This document shows positions 8,869 through 18,199 of a DNA stretch of 64,000 nt, in pieces (positions within the stretch are counted from its first letter, which is position 1; each line of letters begins with the position of its first letter). Source of the stretch: Tessaracoccus caeni (lineage in GTDB: Bacteria; Actinomycetota; Actinomycetes; Propionibacteriales; Propionibacteriaceae). The stretch covers positions 124,001-188,000 of the forward strand of contig NZ_JARGDO010000006.1 in assembly GCF_029211185.1 (NCBI RefSeq), in the 5' to 3' direction. Both the position numbers and the translations under genes were made by a program. The notes beneath the pieces are model-generated. The model ran no database searches and was not told the origin of the DNA. It worked only from the letters and a program-made list of their open reading frames with translations.

Positions 8869-10158
8869 GTGCCTGAGGGAACCAACACGCTCGCAGATCG
8901 ACTACGCGGGATCTTCGCCGATACCCGGCCGTTGGCGTCCCCCGATTTTCGGCGGCTGTGGACGGCCAACATCATCACCGTCATCGGTGCTCAGCTCACC
9001 GTCGTGGCGGTGCCGGCGCAGATCTACGCCATCACCGGCTCGTCCGCCATGGTGGGCCTGACGGGCGTCTTCGGCCTGGTGCCGCTGGTGGTGATGGGTC
9101 TGTGGGGCGGAGCTCTGGCCGACGCCATGGACCGCCGCAAGCTGCTGGAGATCACCACCTTCGGGCTGATCCTCACCTCGGCGCTGTTCTGGGTGCAGGC
9201 CGCCTTGAATCTGAACAACGTGTGGCTGCTGCTGGGCGTGTTCGCGCTGCAGCAGGCGTTCTTCGCGGTCAACCAACCGACGCGCACCGCGATCCTGCCC
9301 AAGCTCGTCCCCGCCGACCAGCTGCCCGCCGCCAACGCCTTGAACATGACGGTGATGTCCGCCGGCGCCATCGCCGGCCCGCTCGTCGGCGGTGCGCTGA
9401 TCCCCGTGCTCGGCTACTCGTGGCTCTACCTGATCGACACCCTCACGTTGATGGCGACGCTGTACGCCGTCTGGCGACTGCATCCGATGCCGGTGGAGGG
9501 CAAGGCCGGCGCGCCCGGGCTGAGGTCGGTGATCGACGGACTGGTCTATCTGAGTGCGCACAAGATCCTGCTGCTCAGCTTCGTCGTCGACCTGATCGCG
9601 ATGATCTTCGGCATGCCCCGCGCGCTGTTCCCGGAGATGGCGCACGTCTCGTTCGGCGGGCCCGTCGAGGGCGGGCTGGAGTTCGCCCTGCTGTATGCCG
9701 CCATGCCCGCCGGTGCCGTGCTGGGCGGGGTGTTCGGCGGCTGGGTCTCCCGGGTGCGACGTCAAGGCGTGGCCGTGCTGTGGGCGGTCGCCGTGTGGGG
9801 TGCGGCGATGGCGGTCATGGGGGCGGCCGTCGGGCTCTCCGGTTGGCAGACGCGAGTGGCGCTGGGCGTCGCTCTGGGCATGCTGGTGATCGGCGGTGCC
9901 GCGGACATGGCGTCGGCCGCCTTCCGGCAGTCGATCCTGCTGAGCGCCACCGACGACGCCGTCCGAGGCCGCATGCAGGGCGTGTTCATCGTGGTCGTCG
10001 CAGGCGGACCGCGATTGGCCGACGTGCTGCACGGCGCTGTCTCCGACGTTGCGGGCCCGGCCCTGACCACCGGCGGAGGAGGGCTGCTCGTCGTCCTCGG
10101 CGTAGCCATCATCGCTCTCGCCGTCCCCGCCTTCCGCACCTATCGCATCGCTGCCTGA
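8869..10158 (+). CDS. MFS transporter, EntS-like exporter
   Basis: A 429-residue major facilitator with about 12 membrane helices. The segment ALADAMDRRKLLE near residue 84 is the loop 2-3 motif of the family, and QPTRTAILPKLVP near 138 is typical of the EntS/MFS_3 subfamily that includes siderophore and drug exporters. Substrate is unknown and no siderophore genes lie nearby. The GTG start at 8869 has TAGGGT six bases upstream and no ribosome-binding site, so it probably has its own leaderless transcript despite lying nine bases after the previous gene. Confidence 0.85.
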   Translation: MPEGTNTLADRLRGIFADTRPLASPDFRRLWTANIITVIGAQLTVVAVPAQIYAITGSSAMVGLTGVFGLVPLVVMGLWGGALADAMDRRKLLEITTFGLILTSALFWVQAALNLNNVWLLLGVFALQQAFFAVNQPTRTAILPKLVPADQLPAANALNMTVMSAGAIAGPLVGGALIPVLGYSWLYLIDTLTLMATLYAVWRLHPMPVEGKAGAPGLRSVIDGLVYLSAHKILLLSFVVDLIAMIFGMPRALFPEMAHVSFGGPVEGGLEFALLYAAMPAGAVLGGVFGGWVSRVRRQGVAVLWAVAVWGAAMAVMGAAVGLSGWQTRVALGVALGMLVIGGAADMASAAFRQSILLSATDDAVRGRMQGVFIVVVAGGPRLADVLHGAVSDVAGPALTTGGGGLLVVLGVAIIALAVPAFRTYRIAA

Positions 10159-10194
10159 CAGGCTCGGCAGCGGACGCGCCGGTACGCTGTGGGG

Positions 10195-11112
10195 ATGAGC
10201 AACGCCCCGCAGGTTTCCTGTTATCGACATCCGGGTACCGCGGCGGGGGTGGCCTGCCAGCGATGCGAGCGGCCTATCTGTGGGCAATGCATGATTCCCG
10301 GTCCGGTGGGGTTCCAGTGTCCGGAGTGCGTGCGAGCCGGCGTCAAGAACATGCGCCAGGCCGAACTGCCTTACGGCGGCAAGCGCTCCGGTGATCCGCG
10401 GATCACGTCGATCGTGCTGATCGCCATCAACGTGCTGGTCTGGATCGGCATCATGCTCACCGGCGGGTGGAACGGTTGGCTGGCGAAGACCATCGCGTTG
10501 ATTCCTGTCGGCATGTGCGACACCGGCGACGGTCTGCACATCGCGCTCACCGACCACGTCGGCTGCATGACCTCATCGACAGCCGGCTATTCGTGGGTTC
10601 CCGGGGTGGGCTCCGGTGCCTGGTGGCAGCTGATCACCAGCGCCTTCGCGCATGTGGAGGTCTGGCACATCGGGTTCAACATGCTGGCGCTGTGGATGCT
10701 CGGGCCGCTGATCGAGAAGTTGCTGGGTCGCTCCCGGTTCCTCGCGATCTACTTCATCGCTGCACTGGCCGGGTCTGGCGTGGCGGTGCTGTTCTCTCCC
10801 ACCTTCGGCATGACACTCGGTGCTTCGGGGGCGATCTTCGGCCTGATGGGGGCGGTGCTGCTGATCGCGATCAAACACCAGGGCAACGTGCGCTCCATCC
10901 TGATCTGGCTGGGTCTGAACGTCGCGATCACGGTGACCAACCTCGGTCAGATCTCTTGGGAGGGTCACCTGGGCGGCTTCCTCGGCGGCCTCGCCGCCAC
11001 CGCCGCCGTGATCCACCTGCCCAAGGACAAGCGCTCGTGGCAATGGCCGTTGCTGATCCTGCTGGGCCTTGGCAGCATCGCCCTGTCCGTCATCACCGCC
11101 CTGCAGCGATAG
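10195..11112 (+). CDS. Rhomboid-family intramembrane serine protease with zinc-ribbon N terminus
   Basis: A 305-residue protein. Residues 1-55 carry a B-box-like zinc-binding region with CYRHP, CQRCERPICGQC and CPEC. Then come about seven membrane helices with the rhomboid hallmarks: HIGFNMLALW (HxxxN), the catalytic serine in GASGAIFG, and the catalytic histidine in GHLGGFLGG. The enzyme cleaves substrates inside the membrane; substrate unknown. The ATG at 10195 has TACGCT six bases upstream, consistent with leaderless transcription. The gene converges with a penicillin-binding protein gene across repeat copy R2. Confidence 0.92.
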   Translation: MSNAPQVSCYRHPGTAAGVACQRCERPICGQCMIPGPVGFQCPECVRAGVKNMRQAELPYGGKRSGDPRITSIVLIAINVLVWIGIMLTGGWNGWLAKTIALIPVGMCDTGDGLHIALTDHVGCMTSSTAGYSWVPGVGSGAWWQLITSAFAHVEVWHIGFNMLALWMLGPLIEKLLGRSRFLAIYFIAALAGSGVAVLFSPTFGMTLGASGAIFGLMGAVLLIAIKHQGNVRSILIWLGLNVAITVTNLGQISWEGHLGGFLGGLAATAAVIHLPKDKRSWQWPLLILLGLGSIALSVITALQR

Positions 11113-11123
11113 AACCCACCGTC

Positions 11124-11180
11124 ACGCTCTCCTCGAGGTGGTCCCTGAGGAGGGAGCGAAGCGACCGTCTCGAAGAGCGT
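11124..11180. repeat. Dispersed palindromic repeat, variant copy R2
   Basis: A short variant: ACGCTCTCCTCGAGGTGG on the left and GTCTCGAAGAGCGT on the right, with GTCCCTGAGGAGGGAGCGAA inside. The outer arms match the ends of the longer copies, but the middle differs and resembles the CCTGAG...TCGAAG type of repeat frequent in actinobacteria. It occupies the gap between the convergent rhomboid and penicillin-binding protein genes and may act as a bidirectional terminator. Confidence 0.8.
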
Positions 11181-11187
11181 GGATGCG

Positions 11188-13086
11188 TCAGTCGAAAAGG
11201 CTTTTGATCAGCGGGGCGGCGGTGGTGCCGCCGGAGTCGCCGAACTCGACGAAGCTGGCCACCGCGTAGGTGTCGTTGAAGGCGATCATCCAGGCGTGGG
11301 TGTCGAGATTCTTCGGGTCGGCGCCGAACTCTGCGGTGCCGGACTTCGCTCCGGTCATGACGCCTTGTAGCGACGTGCCACTGCCCTCGTCGACGGTGGC
11401 CTTCATCATGGTGCGCAGCGCGGATGCCTCTTCTTCGGTCAGGGGATCGGCGGTGGACTTCGCCTCGTGACCCTTCACCAGCCACGGGATCACCGTCTTG
11501 CCGCTGGCCACTGATGCGGCCACGGCCGCCATGCCCATCGGAGACATGGTGACCTGACCCTGACCGATCATGCTGGCTGCCCGGTCGATGTCGTTGTCGG
11601 GCTCTACCGTGCCGAAGTAGGAGGTGAAGCCGGCGTCGTAGTCGGTGCCGACGCCAAGGCTGCCGGCCGCCGCATGCAGTTCCTCGGCGGTGATGTCTTC
11701 GGCCGCGCCCGTGAACACCGTGTTGCATGAGTAGGCGATCGCCTCGGTGAGCGTGATCGAGCCATTCTTGCTCGACGGGTATCCGTCGTAGTTCTTGAAG
11801 GTATGGCCGGGGATCTGCAGCGTCGTCGGGCACTGCACCGTCGACGACGGCGTCTTCCCGTCGCGCAGCATGGCCAAGGCGGAGACCACCTTGAAGGTGG
11901 AGCCTGGTGCGTACTTGCCGAAGGTGGCATGCGGATAGCTGCCTGCCTCTGGCGAGGTGGCGGCCGCCGCGATACCGCCGGTGGCCAGGTCGATCACGAC
12001 GAGCGCAGCGATGCCCTTCTGTTTGGCGAGCACCTTCTCTGCGTCGGTCTGGAGTTCGCGGTCGAGGCTGGTGTCGATGGGTGAGCCGACGCTGGGATCC
12101 TGCTGGAAAAGCACGCGCTCGTTGAACTCGCCCTCGGTGGTGCGATCCTTACGCTCCACCAGCGTGACCACCACGCCTGGTGCTCCGCCCAGTTGCTCCT
12201 CGTAGCGGGCCTGCAGCCCGCTCAGGCCCACCACATCGGTGGCGTTCAGCGTGCCGTCCGACTTCTCGATCATCTCTGATGTGGGGTGCCCGATGGTGCC
12301 GAGCAGTCCGGTGGCGAAGGTCTTGCTCGGGCCGGTCACCGTCGCGATCTCGTTGACGTGCACACCGGGGATCTCACTGACCTGCGGGCTGACTTGATCC
12401 TGGCTGACGGTGGCCGCGATGACGAACTGGCGCTCGCCCCCGGCCTCGACCTTCTTCTGGTAGTCCTTCACGTCGATATCCATGACGGTGGCCAGATCCT
12501 CGGCGGCATCCATCCAGTCATCGGCGTCCACCGCGCCTTTGTCCAGCCCGACCTCGAACATGGCCCGCTCCTCCACCAGCGCCAGCCCGTCCTTGTCGTT
12601 GATGGCGCCACGACGGCTGAGGGATGAGGTGCGACGTAGCCGTGAGTCGCTGGTGACATCGGGATTGAGAACGCTGGGTGCCCAGTCGAGGCGCCACTGA
12701 TCGTCGACCAGCTTCAGGCTGGCGGTGGTGTCATATGTCCACGGCTCCTTGGTCACGGCGAGACTCGCATGCAACGTCGCTGTGGCCGACCGTCCGTCCT
12801 CGCCGTAGACGATGTCGCCGGGCGTTATCTCCGGGTAGATCTCGTCCATCCCTGCGAACACCGTCTCGAACTCTTCCTGGGCATCCGCCGCTGCGCGCAC
12901 CATGGGAACCTTCGTGATGTCCTTCTCCGTGATCGCCGTCGCGATGGCGGCGAGCGCGGGGGCGGCATCGGGGACATCCGAGGGCACGTTATTGGTGGGG
13001 TCGGGCTCCGGCTGGTTGCTGGGCGTGCACCCAAAGAGCGCGAAGCACGCCGCAGCGGCGATGATGGCGATCGGACGACGACCCAC
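11188..13086 (-). CDS. Penicillin-binding transpeptidase lipoprotein (MecA/PBP2a-like domain order)
   Basis: A 632-residue class B-type penicillin-binding protein. The N terminus ends in a lipobox-like FALFGC, so it is probably membrane-anchored by lipid. Next is an NTF2-like domain (about 40-150) as in MecA-type proteins, a dimerisation region, then the transpeptidase with the three catalytic motifs in order: STFK (PGSTFKVVS), SCN (YSCNTVF) and KSGT (GAKSGTAEF). It cross-links peptidoglycan outside the membrane. The GTG start at 13086 has GGGGAGG upstream at good spacing. It is transcribed alone, divergent from an ABC exporter operon. Confidence 0.93.
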   Translation of the reverse strand: MGRRPIAIIAAAACFALFGCTPSNQPEPDPTNNVPSDVPDAAPALAAIATAITEKDITKVPMVRAAADAQEEFETVFAGMDEIYPEITPGDIVYGEDGRSATATLHASLAVTKEPWTYDTTASLKLVDDQWRLDWAPSVLNPDVTSDSRLRRTSSLSRRGAINDKDGLALVEERAMFEVGLDKGAVDADDWMDAAEDLATVMDIDVKDYQKKVEAGGERQFVIAATVSQDQVSPQVSEIPGVHVNEIATVTGPSKTFATGLLGTIGHPTSEMIEKSDGTLNATDVVGLSGLQARYEEQLGGAPGVVVTLVERKDRTTEGEFNERVLFQQDPSVGSPIDTSLDRELQTDAEKVLAKQKGIAALVVIDLATGGIAAAATSPEAGSYPHATFGKYAPGSTFKVVSALAMLRDGKTPSSTVQCPTTLQIPGHTFKNYDGYPSSKNGSITLTEAIAYSCNTVFTGAAEDITAEELHAAAGSLGVGTDYDAGFTSYFGTVEPDNDIDRAASMIGQGQVTMSPMGMAAVAASVASGKTVIPWLVKGHEAKSTADPLTEEEASALRTMMKATVDEGSGTSLQGVMTGAKSGTAEFGADPKNLDTHAWMIAFNDTYAVASFVEFGDSGGTTAAPLIKSLFD

Positions 13087-13219
13087 GAGCAGACCTCCCC
13101 GGTCTCGGATTCTCTTCTCACGAGCCTACCGGCACCCTCCGACAGCCTCGCGGCCATCTCCAGGCAGCGGCTGCGTCGAAGAAATCCGGACTGTCAGAGG
13201 GCGGCGGTATGGTGGAGCA

Positions 13220-15130
13220 ATGCGTGAAATCGACCGGACCCATGCCCTGGCTCCGGCGAAGGCAGGTAAGCCCAACGTGTTGCGGTTTCTGCCCTATGTG
13301 AAGCCGTACTGGCGCCAGTTCACATTCTCCTTCCTCACGGCGCCCGCCGGTGTGGGGCTCAGTGTGCTCGGGCCCGTGCTGCTCGGGCGTGTCGTCGACG
13401 GACCCATCCGCGACGGCGATGCCCGCGGCGTGGTCTGGTACGCGTTCCTGCTGCTCCTGGTGGGCGTGGTCGAGGCGCTGCTGGGCTTCTTGCGCCGCTG
13501 GATCATGGTGCGGGCCACGTCGCACATGGAGGCCGACATCCGGCTGGATCTCTTCGATCAGCTGCAGCGGCTGCCGCTGCAGTTCCACAAGTCGTGGGAG
13601 TCGGGCCAGCTGCTGTCGCGCATGATGAGCGACCTCGGCGTGCTGCGTCGCTTCATGTCCTTCGGCCTGGTTGTGCTGCTGATGAACAGCATCCATATCG
13701 TGGTGGTGGTGGGCATCATGGTGGCCACGCTGTGGCAGGTGGGCGTCGCGGTGATGGTGCTCGTCATCCCCGTGATCGTCGCAACTTTCGTGCTGATGGG
13801 TCGCTTCGGAAAGATCTCGCGGCGCGTGCAGGATCAGACGGGCGACGTGGCGTCTTCGGCGGAGGAATCGCTGCACGGTGTGCGGGTGGTCCGCTCCTTC
13901 GGGCGCGCCAAGTACGTCTTCGAGGGCTTCGAGTCCCGTGCTGCGGCGCTGGCCGCCAGCGGCATCGACCGGATGAACCTGGCGTCTGTGATGTGGACCC
14001 TGCTCGAAGTCTTCCCGTCGGTGCTGCTGGCCGTGGTGCTGCTGGGCGTCGGCATCGGGGTGTCCGGCGGCGTGCTCTCGGTGGGTGCGGCTGTCACCTT
14101 CGTTACTTTGCTGCTCTCGCTGGCCTGGCCGGTGGGCAGCCTCGGCTTCCTGTTGTCGTTCATGCGCGAGGCCGCCACTGCCGCCGATCGTGTTGCCGAG
14201 GTGTTCGATGCGCCGGTCACCATCGTCAGTGGTGACCAGCGCCTGGAGAACCCCCGCGGTGAGCTGCGGCTCAGCCACGTCGAGTACCAGTTCCACGACG
14301 CCGACCACCCCACGCTGCGCGACGTCGACCTCACCATCGCACCCGGTGAGACCGTCGCCCTGGTCGGCGGCACCGGCTCCGGCAAGTCCACCTTGGTGTC
14401 GCTGATCCCGCGCCTCGACGACGTCACCGGCGGGCAGATCCTGCTCGACGGCATCGATCTGCGCGACCTCGACCTCACCCAACTGCGCAGCCTAATCGGC
14501 GTCGCCTTCGAGGATCCCATCCTGTTCTCCATGTCGGCGCGCGAGAATCTGACGCTCGGCCGGCCCGACGCCACAGACGACGACATCGCCGAGGCGGTGC
14601 GCGTCGCCCGGGCGGAGTTCGTCTACGACCTGCCCTGGGGCCTGGACACCCGGCTCGGCGAGCAGGGGCTGAGCCTCTCGGGCGGCCAGCGGCAGCGGCT
14701 GGCCCTGGCCCGCGCGATCCTGGTCTCGCCCAAGGTGCTTGTGCTCGACGACACCCTGAGCGCGCTCGACATCCACACCGAGGCCGAGGTGGAGGAGGCG
14801 CTGAAGTCGACGCTGGTGGGCGTGACCGGGCTGGTCGTCGCGCACCGGGCGTCGACGGTGCTGCTGGCCGACCGCGTCGCGATGCTGGTCGAGGGCCGGA
14901 TCGCGCACGTCGGCACGCACTCCGAACTGCTGGCCACCGTGCCCGAATACCGCGAGCTGCTCTCGGCCGACTACTCGATCGCGCTCGACGGCGGGGACAA
15001 TGGCGGCAGAGTGATCAGCCCCACCGACCGCAAGGATGGCGACTCGCCGCTCGCTCAGCTGCTCGAGGAACTGCCCACCACGGGCCGACGTGAAGGCCCG
15101 CGCGACCGATACGAGGCGGACAAGCGATGA
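13220..15130 (+). CDS. ABC exporter half-transporter with degenerate ATP site
   Basis: A 636-residue fused membrane-ATPase half transporter. Six membrane helices occupy about 35-320. The nucleotide-binding domain has Walker A GGTGSGKST near 385, canonical signature LSGGQ near 486, and Walker B ending VLVLDD, where the catalytic glutamate is replaced by aspartate (LDDTLSALD). This change is the hallmark of the degenerate partner in heterodimeric exporters such as TM287/288 and BmrCD. The partner follows with an ATGA overlap. The ATG start at 13220 has TATGGT six bases upstream. The C-terminal about 40 residues are a charged extension. Substrate is unknown; multidrug or lipid-like substrates are usual. 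Confidence 0.92.
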   Translation: MREIDRTHALAPAKAGKPNVLRFLPYVKPYWRQFTFSFLTAPAGVGLSVLGPVLLGRVVDGPIRDGDARGVVWYAFLLLLVGVVEALLGFLRRWIMVRATSHMEADIRLDLFDQLQRLPLQFHKSWESGQLLSRMMSDLGVLRRFMSFGLVVLLMNSIHIVVVVGIMVATLWQVGVAVMVLVIPVIVATFVLMGRFGKISRRVQDQTGDVASSAEESLHGVRVVRSFGRAKYVFEGFESRAAALAASGIDRMNLASVMWTLLEVFPSVLLAVVLLGVGIGVSGGVLSVGAAVTFVTLLLSLAWPVGSLGFLLSFMREAATAADRVAEVFDAPVTIVSGDQRLENPRGELRLSHVEYQFHDADHPTLRDVDLTIAPGETVALVGGTGSGKSTLVSLIPRLDDVTGGQILLDGIDLRDLDLTQLRSLIGVAFEDPILFSMSARENLTLGRPDATDDDIAEAVRVARAEFVYDLPWGLDTRLGEQGLSLSGGQRQRLALARAILVSPKVLVLDDTLSALDIHTEAEVEEALKSTLVGVTGLVVAHRASTVLLADRVAMLVEGRIAHVGTHSELLATVPEYRELLSADYSIALDGGDNGGRVISPTDRKDGDSPLAQLLEELPTTGRREGPRDRYEADKR

Positions 15131-16935
15131 GTGTCGAGACGAAGAACCACCAGTGGCGCGGCGTCAAGCAGGAGATCCAGGACGAGCAGGACGCCGGGGT
15201 CGGGCTGCGCGCGCCCTCGCGTCGCCTGCTGGCCGACCTGATCCGGCCATGGCGGGCGTGGCTGCTGTTCCTCGTGGTGGTCGTCGTCGCCGAGGCGGGT
15301 GCTCGCCTCTACATCCCGGTGCTGGTGCGCCAGGTGCTCGACCACGGCCTCACCGCCGATCGCTCGGTGCTCTACACCTCGGTCGCGCTGATGCTGGGCG
15401 CCATCCTGGTGCAGATCGTCGCGCGCGCCACCTTCCTGCGCCGCTCGGGGCGGATCGGTAACTCCATTCTGTTCGAGCTGCGCCGCCGGCTGTTCACCAA
15501 GTTCCAGCGCCTCGACATCCGCTTCCACGACCACTACACCTCTGGCCGCGCCATCTCGCGCATGAGCAGCGATGTCGAGGGCGTCCAGGAACTGGTGCTG
15601 CAGGGTCTCGACGTGGTGATCATCGGGGTGCTCACCATCGTCGGGGCCAGCGTGATCATGCTGTCCCTCGACTGGCGGCTCGCCGTCGTGGCCTTTCTCA
15701 CCTATCCGCTGCTGCTGTTGCTGATGCGCTGGTTCGCCCGCGCCTCGACGCGCGCCTTCCGGGCCGTGCGCACCCGTTCCGCCATCGTGATCGTGCAGTT
15801 CATCGAGACCATGACCGGCATCAAGGCCGTGCAGGCCTTCCGTCGCGAGCCTCGTTCCGCCGAGATCTTCCGCTCGGTGGCGCTCGACTACCGCGACGCC
15901 AACGTGCGCGCCATGCGCGTCTTCGCCCGCGCGATGCCTGGCATCCAGGCCATCGGCAACCTCGGCATCGTCGTGGTGGTGCTGGCTGGGGGCTATTTCG
16001 CGATCGGCGGCACGGTCAGCGTCGGCACCATGGCAGCCTTCGTGCTGTACGTGCGGATGTTCTTCGATCCCATGCAGGATCTCAGCCAGTTCATCTCGTC
16101 GCTGCAATCGGCACTGACCGCGCTCGAGAAGGTCTCCAGCGTGATGGAGGAGGAGCCGCAGGTCGACGACCCGGCTGAGCCGACGCCGCTGCCAGCCGCC
16201 CGGGGCCAGGTGACGTTTGACGATGTGGATTTCTCCTATATCGAGGGCACCACGGTGCTTCCGGGTCTCAGCCTGGACATCCCCGCCGGGCAGACGCTCG
16301 CCCTGGTGGGCACCACGGGTGCCGGCAAGACGACGATCGCCAAGCTGATCGCACGCTTCTACGATCCTGACGCGGGCGCCGTGCGGCTGGACGGCGTCGA
16401 CCTGCGCGACCTCGACGACGACACCCTGCGTCGCCACGTCACGCTGCTCACCCAGGAGAACTTCATCTTCGCCGGCTCTATCGCCGACAACATCCGCTTC
16501 GGCCGCCCCGACGCCACCCGTGAGGAGGTGGAGGCCGCCGCCCGCGCGCTGGGTGCGCACACCTTCATCGAGGAGATGCCCGACGGCTATGACACCGATA
16601 CCGGCAAGCGCGGCGGGCGGCTCTCCGCGGGCCAGCGTCAGCTGATCGCCTTCTCGCGCGTGATGCTGGCCGACCCCAAGGTGCTGATCCTCGACGAGGC
16701 CACCAGCTCGATGGACATCCCCACCGAGCGCCTGGTCCAGCAGGCGTTGGGCACGATCCTCGCCGATCGCACGGCGATCATCATCGCCCACCGGCTGTCC
16801 ACCGTCGAGGTGGCCGACCGCGTGCTGGTGCTGCAGCACGGCCAGGTGGTGGAAGACGGTGTCCCGTCGGAGCTGGTGAAGGGCGAGGGCCGCTACGCCG
16901 ACCTCCACCGCGCATGGATCGCGTCCCTCGCCTGA
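15127..16935 (+). CDS. ABC exporter half-transporter, catalytically canonical partner
   Basis: A 602-residue half transporter with six membrane helices and a nucleotide-binding domain. Walker A GTTGAGKTT is near 395, and Walker B VLILDEATSSMD retains the catalytic glutamate. The signature is LSAGQ instead of LSGGQ. In the dimer this altered signature would face the degenerate Walker site of the preceding protein, while its own intact Walker motifs would face that protein's LSGGQ. The two genes therefore form one canonical and one degenerate ATP site. It starts by ATGA overlap with the upstream gene. Confidence 0.93.
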   Translation: MSVETKNHQWRGVKQEIQDEQDAGVGLRAPSRRLLADLIRPWRAWLLFLVVVVVAEAGARLYIPVLVRQVLDHGLTADRSVLYTSVALMLGAILVQIVARATFLRRSGRIGNSILFELRRRLFTKFQRLDIRFHDHYTSGRAISRMSSDVEGVQELVLQGLDVVIIGVLTIVGASVIMLSLDWRLAVVAFLTYPLLLLLMRWFARASTRAFRAVRTRSAIVIVQFIETMTGIKAVQAFRREPRSAEIFRSVALDYRDANVRAMRVFARAMPGIQAIGNLGIVVVVLAGGYFAIGGTVSVGTMAAFVLYVRMFFDPMQDLSQFISSLQSALTALEKVSSVMEEEPQVDDPAEPTPLPAARGQVTFDDVDFSYIEGTTVLPGLSLDIPAGQTLALVGTTGAGKTTIAKLIARFYDPDAGAVRLDGVDLRDLDDDTLRRHVTLLTQENFIFAGSIADNIRFGRPDATREEVEAAARALGAHTFIEEMPDGYDTDTGKRGGRLSAGQRQLIAFSRVMLADPKVLILDEATSSMDIPTERLVQQALGTILADRTAIIIAHRLSTVEVADRVLVLQHGQVVEDGVPSELVKGEGRYADLHRAWIASLA

Positions 16936-17027
16936 CGCCCTTCGGCATGCGGGGCGAGCAGATGTCAGTTTTCCACAGCGGCCAGGAACTACTGGGCGCC
17001 GTCGGGGTCGCGGCGTAAACTCCAAGC

Positions 17028-17285
17028 ATGACTATGAGCGTCGCCGAGGTTGAGCAGCTGTTGCTGTCTATGGATCGACAGGACCGTGCCGAGGTGCTGC
17101 ATCGCGGTATCCGCAGCCTTGATGCGGACGACCACGTGACCGACGATCAGGCCGAGGTCGATGCCGCCTGGCGCGCAGAGCTTCGCCGTCGCATTGACGA
17201 CATCGAAAGCGGGAAGGTCGAGTTGCTCGACGCGGCCGAGGTGCACGCGCAGCTTCGGGCCGAACTCGCCGCACGTCGCAAGTGA
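17028..17285 (+). CDS. Addiction-module antitoxin-like protein (Unstab_antitox type)
   Basis: An 85-residue acidic helical protein. The pattern SVAEVEQLLLSMDRQDRAEVLHRGIRSL followed by VDAAWRAELRRRIDDIESGKVELLDAAEV is typical of the putative addiction-module component family, where the C-terminal part usually binds a RelE/ParE-type toxin. The expected downstream toxin gene is absent: only a 26-codon fragment follows, running into repeat copy R3. The ATG at 17028 is preceded by TAAACT at six bases, suggesting leaderless expression. It may be an orphan antitoxin or have an unrelated role. Confidence 0.8.
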   Translation: MTMSVAEVEQLLLSMDRQDRAEVLHRGIRSLDADDHVTDDQAEVDAAWRAELRRRIDDIESGKVELLDAAEVHAQLRAELAARRK

Positions 17286-17362
17286 CCCTCTTCACTCGCG
17301 AGCACTCCGAAGCTCGCGCTGAACTTCGCGAGAAGCCCCGAGAAGACCCAGCGCAATCTTAG
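17282..17362 (+). pseudogene. Possible 5' remnant of RelE/ParE-type toxin
   Basis: A 26-codon frame begins at GTG 17282, overlapping the antitoxin stop (GTGA) as a coupled toxin gene would. Its first residues read VTLFTREHSEARAELRE, resembling the start of ParE-like toxins (a strand, then H-x-EARAEL). From about 17325 the sequence matches the interior of repeat copy R3, and the frame ends at TAG 17360-17362. This suggests the toxin was cut off by the repeat. The homology is short, so chance similarity is possible. Confidence 0.35.
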
Positions 17363-17552
17363 GCAGCGACTGTTCTGTGACCGCCGGCTGCTCTTTTCGA
17401 GGCTCCGCTGCGCTCCGCACCTCAAAGAGCGTCATCGGCGCTCCGCGCTTGCCCTGATTGTCGAGGCTTCGGCCTGGGGCTCGTTCCGGTTGCTGAGGAG
17501 CGAGGGACGAGCGTCTCGAAGTGCGGCTGAGCCGCCGCACCTCAAAGAGCGT
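17320..17552. repeat. Dispersed palindromic repeat, copy R3
   Basis: Contains, read on the + strand, degenerate AAGCCCCGAGAAGACCCAGC, then GGCTGCTCTTTTCGAGGCT, CGCACCTCAAAGAGCGT (about 17418-17434), the linker CCCTGATTGTCGAGGCTTCG, and a terminal CGCACCTCAAAGAGCGT ending at 17552. The last base of the repeat is the first base of TCA, the stop of the convergent DUF998 gene. The left boundary is degenerate and approximate. Confidence 0.85.
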
Positions 17553-18199
17553 CATTCGGTGCCCTGCTCTCGAGGCCGACGGAGGATGGTGGCTCCCAGG
17601 ACGACGACCCAGACGGTGAGGGTGTCGAAGGAAAGCCGCTCCGTGCCCCCGAAACCCAGCACGGGAATGTCGACTCCGTCGAGGGCAGCGATGAAGCCCG
17701 CGAATCCGGCCACGGACAGCATGAGTGCGGCGACGGTGAACCACCGGAACGCCCCGCGGCCGGCAGCCACGGCGAAGCACACCATCGCCACCCACTGAGC
17801 AACGGCCTGCGCGAGAGCAGCAAGGTCGTGCACATCGGGGGCGATATCCCAGGGCGCGAGCCCGGCGCCGATGACACCGAGTCCGCTGAGCGCCAGGAAG
17901 ATCGCTCCAACTCGTCCCAGCGCGCTGCCCCAGTAGCCGGAGACGAGCAGTGCGCCGGCTGCCACCAAGATCCCGGTGAGCACCATGCCCGCGTTGAACA
18001 GCGGATGCAGTGGGGAGCAGACCTCTCGAAGCTGCTGGCCTTGTTCCGCGAACTCGCCGCACACCGTCACGCCCAGATCGCTGATCGCGTTACGCGTGAG
18101 CGAGTACCCATCCGGCCATGCGGACGCGACGACGACCTGTATCGGGATGAGCGCGGCGCTCGCGATCAGCAGGAATGCGCCGATCCGGTATCGCTTCAT
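17552..18199 (-). CDS. DUF998 family membrane protein
   Basis: A 215-residue protein with six to seven hydrophobic segments. YSLTRNAISDLG near residue 32 and HPLFNAGMVLTG near 65 are typical DUF998 motifs. Function is unknown for the family. The stop codon begins in the last base of repeat copy R3. Directly before the ATG lies TTTGAGGTGCG, an 11-base match to the repeat end, which provides a Shine-Dalgarno-like GAGGTG at unusually short spacing. Confidence 0.82.
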   Translation of the reverse strand: MKRYRIGAFLLIASAALIPIQVVVASAWPDGYSLTRNAISDLGVTVCGEFAEQGQQLREVCSPLHPLFNAGMVLTGILVAAGALLVSGYWGSALGRVGAIFLALSGLGVIGAGLAPWDIAPDVHDLAALAQAVAQWVAMVCFAVAAGRGAFRWFTVAALMLSVAGFAGFIAALDGVDIPVLGFGGTERLSFDTLTVWVVVLGATILRRPREQGTE

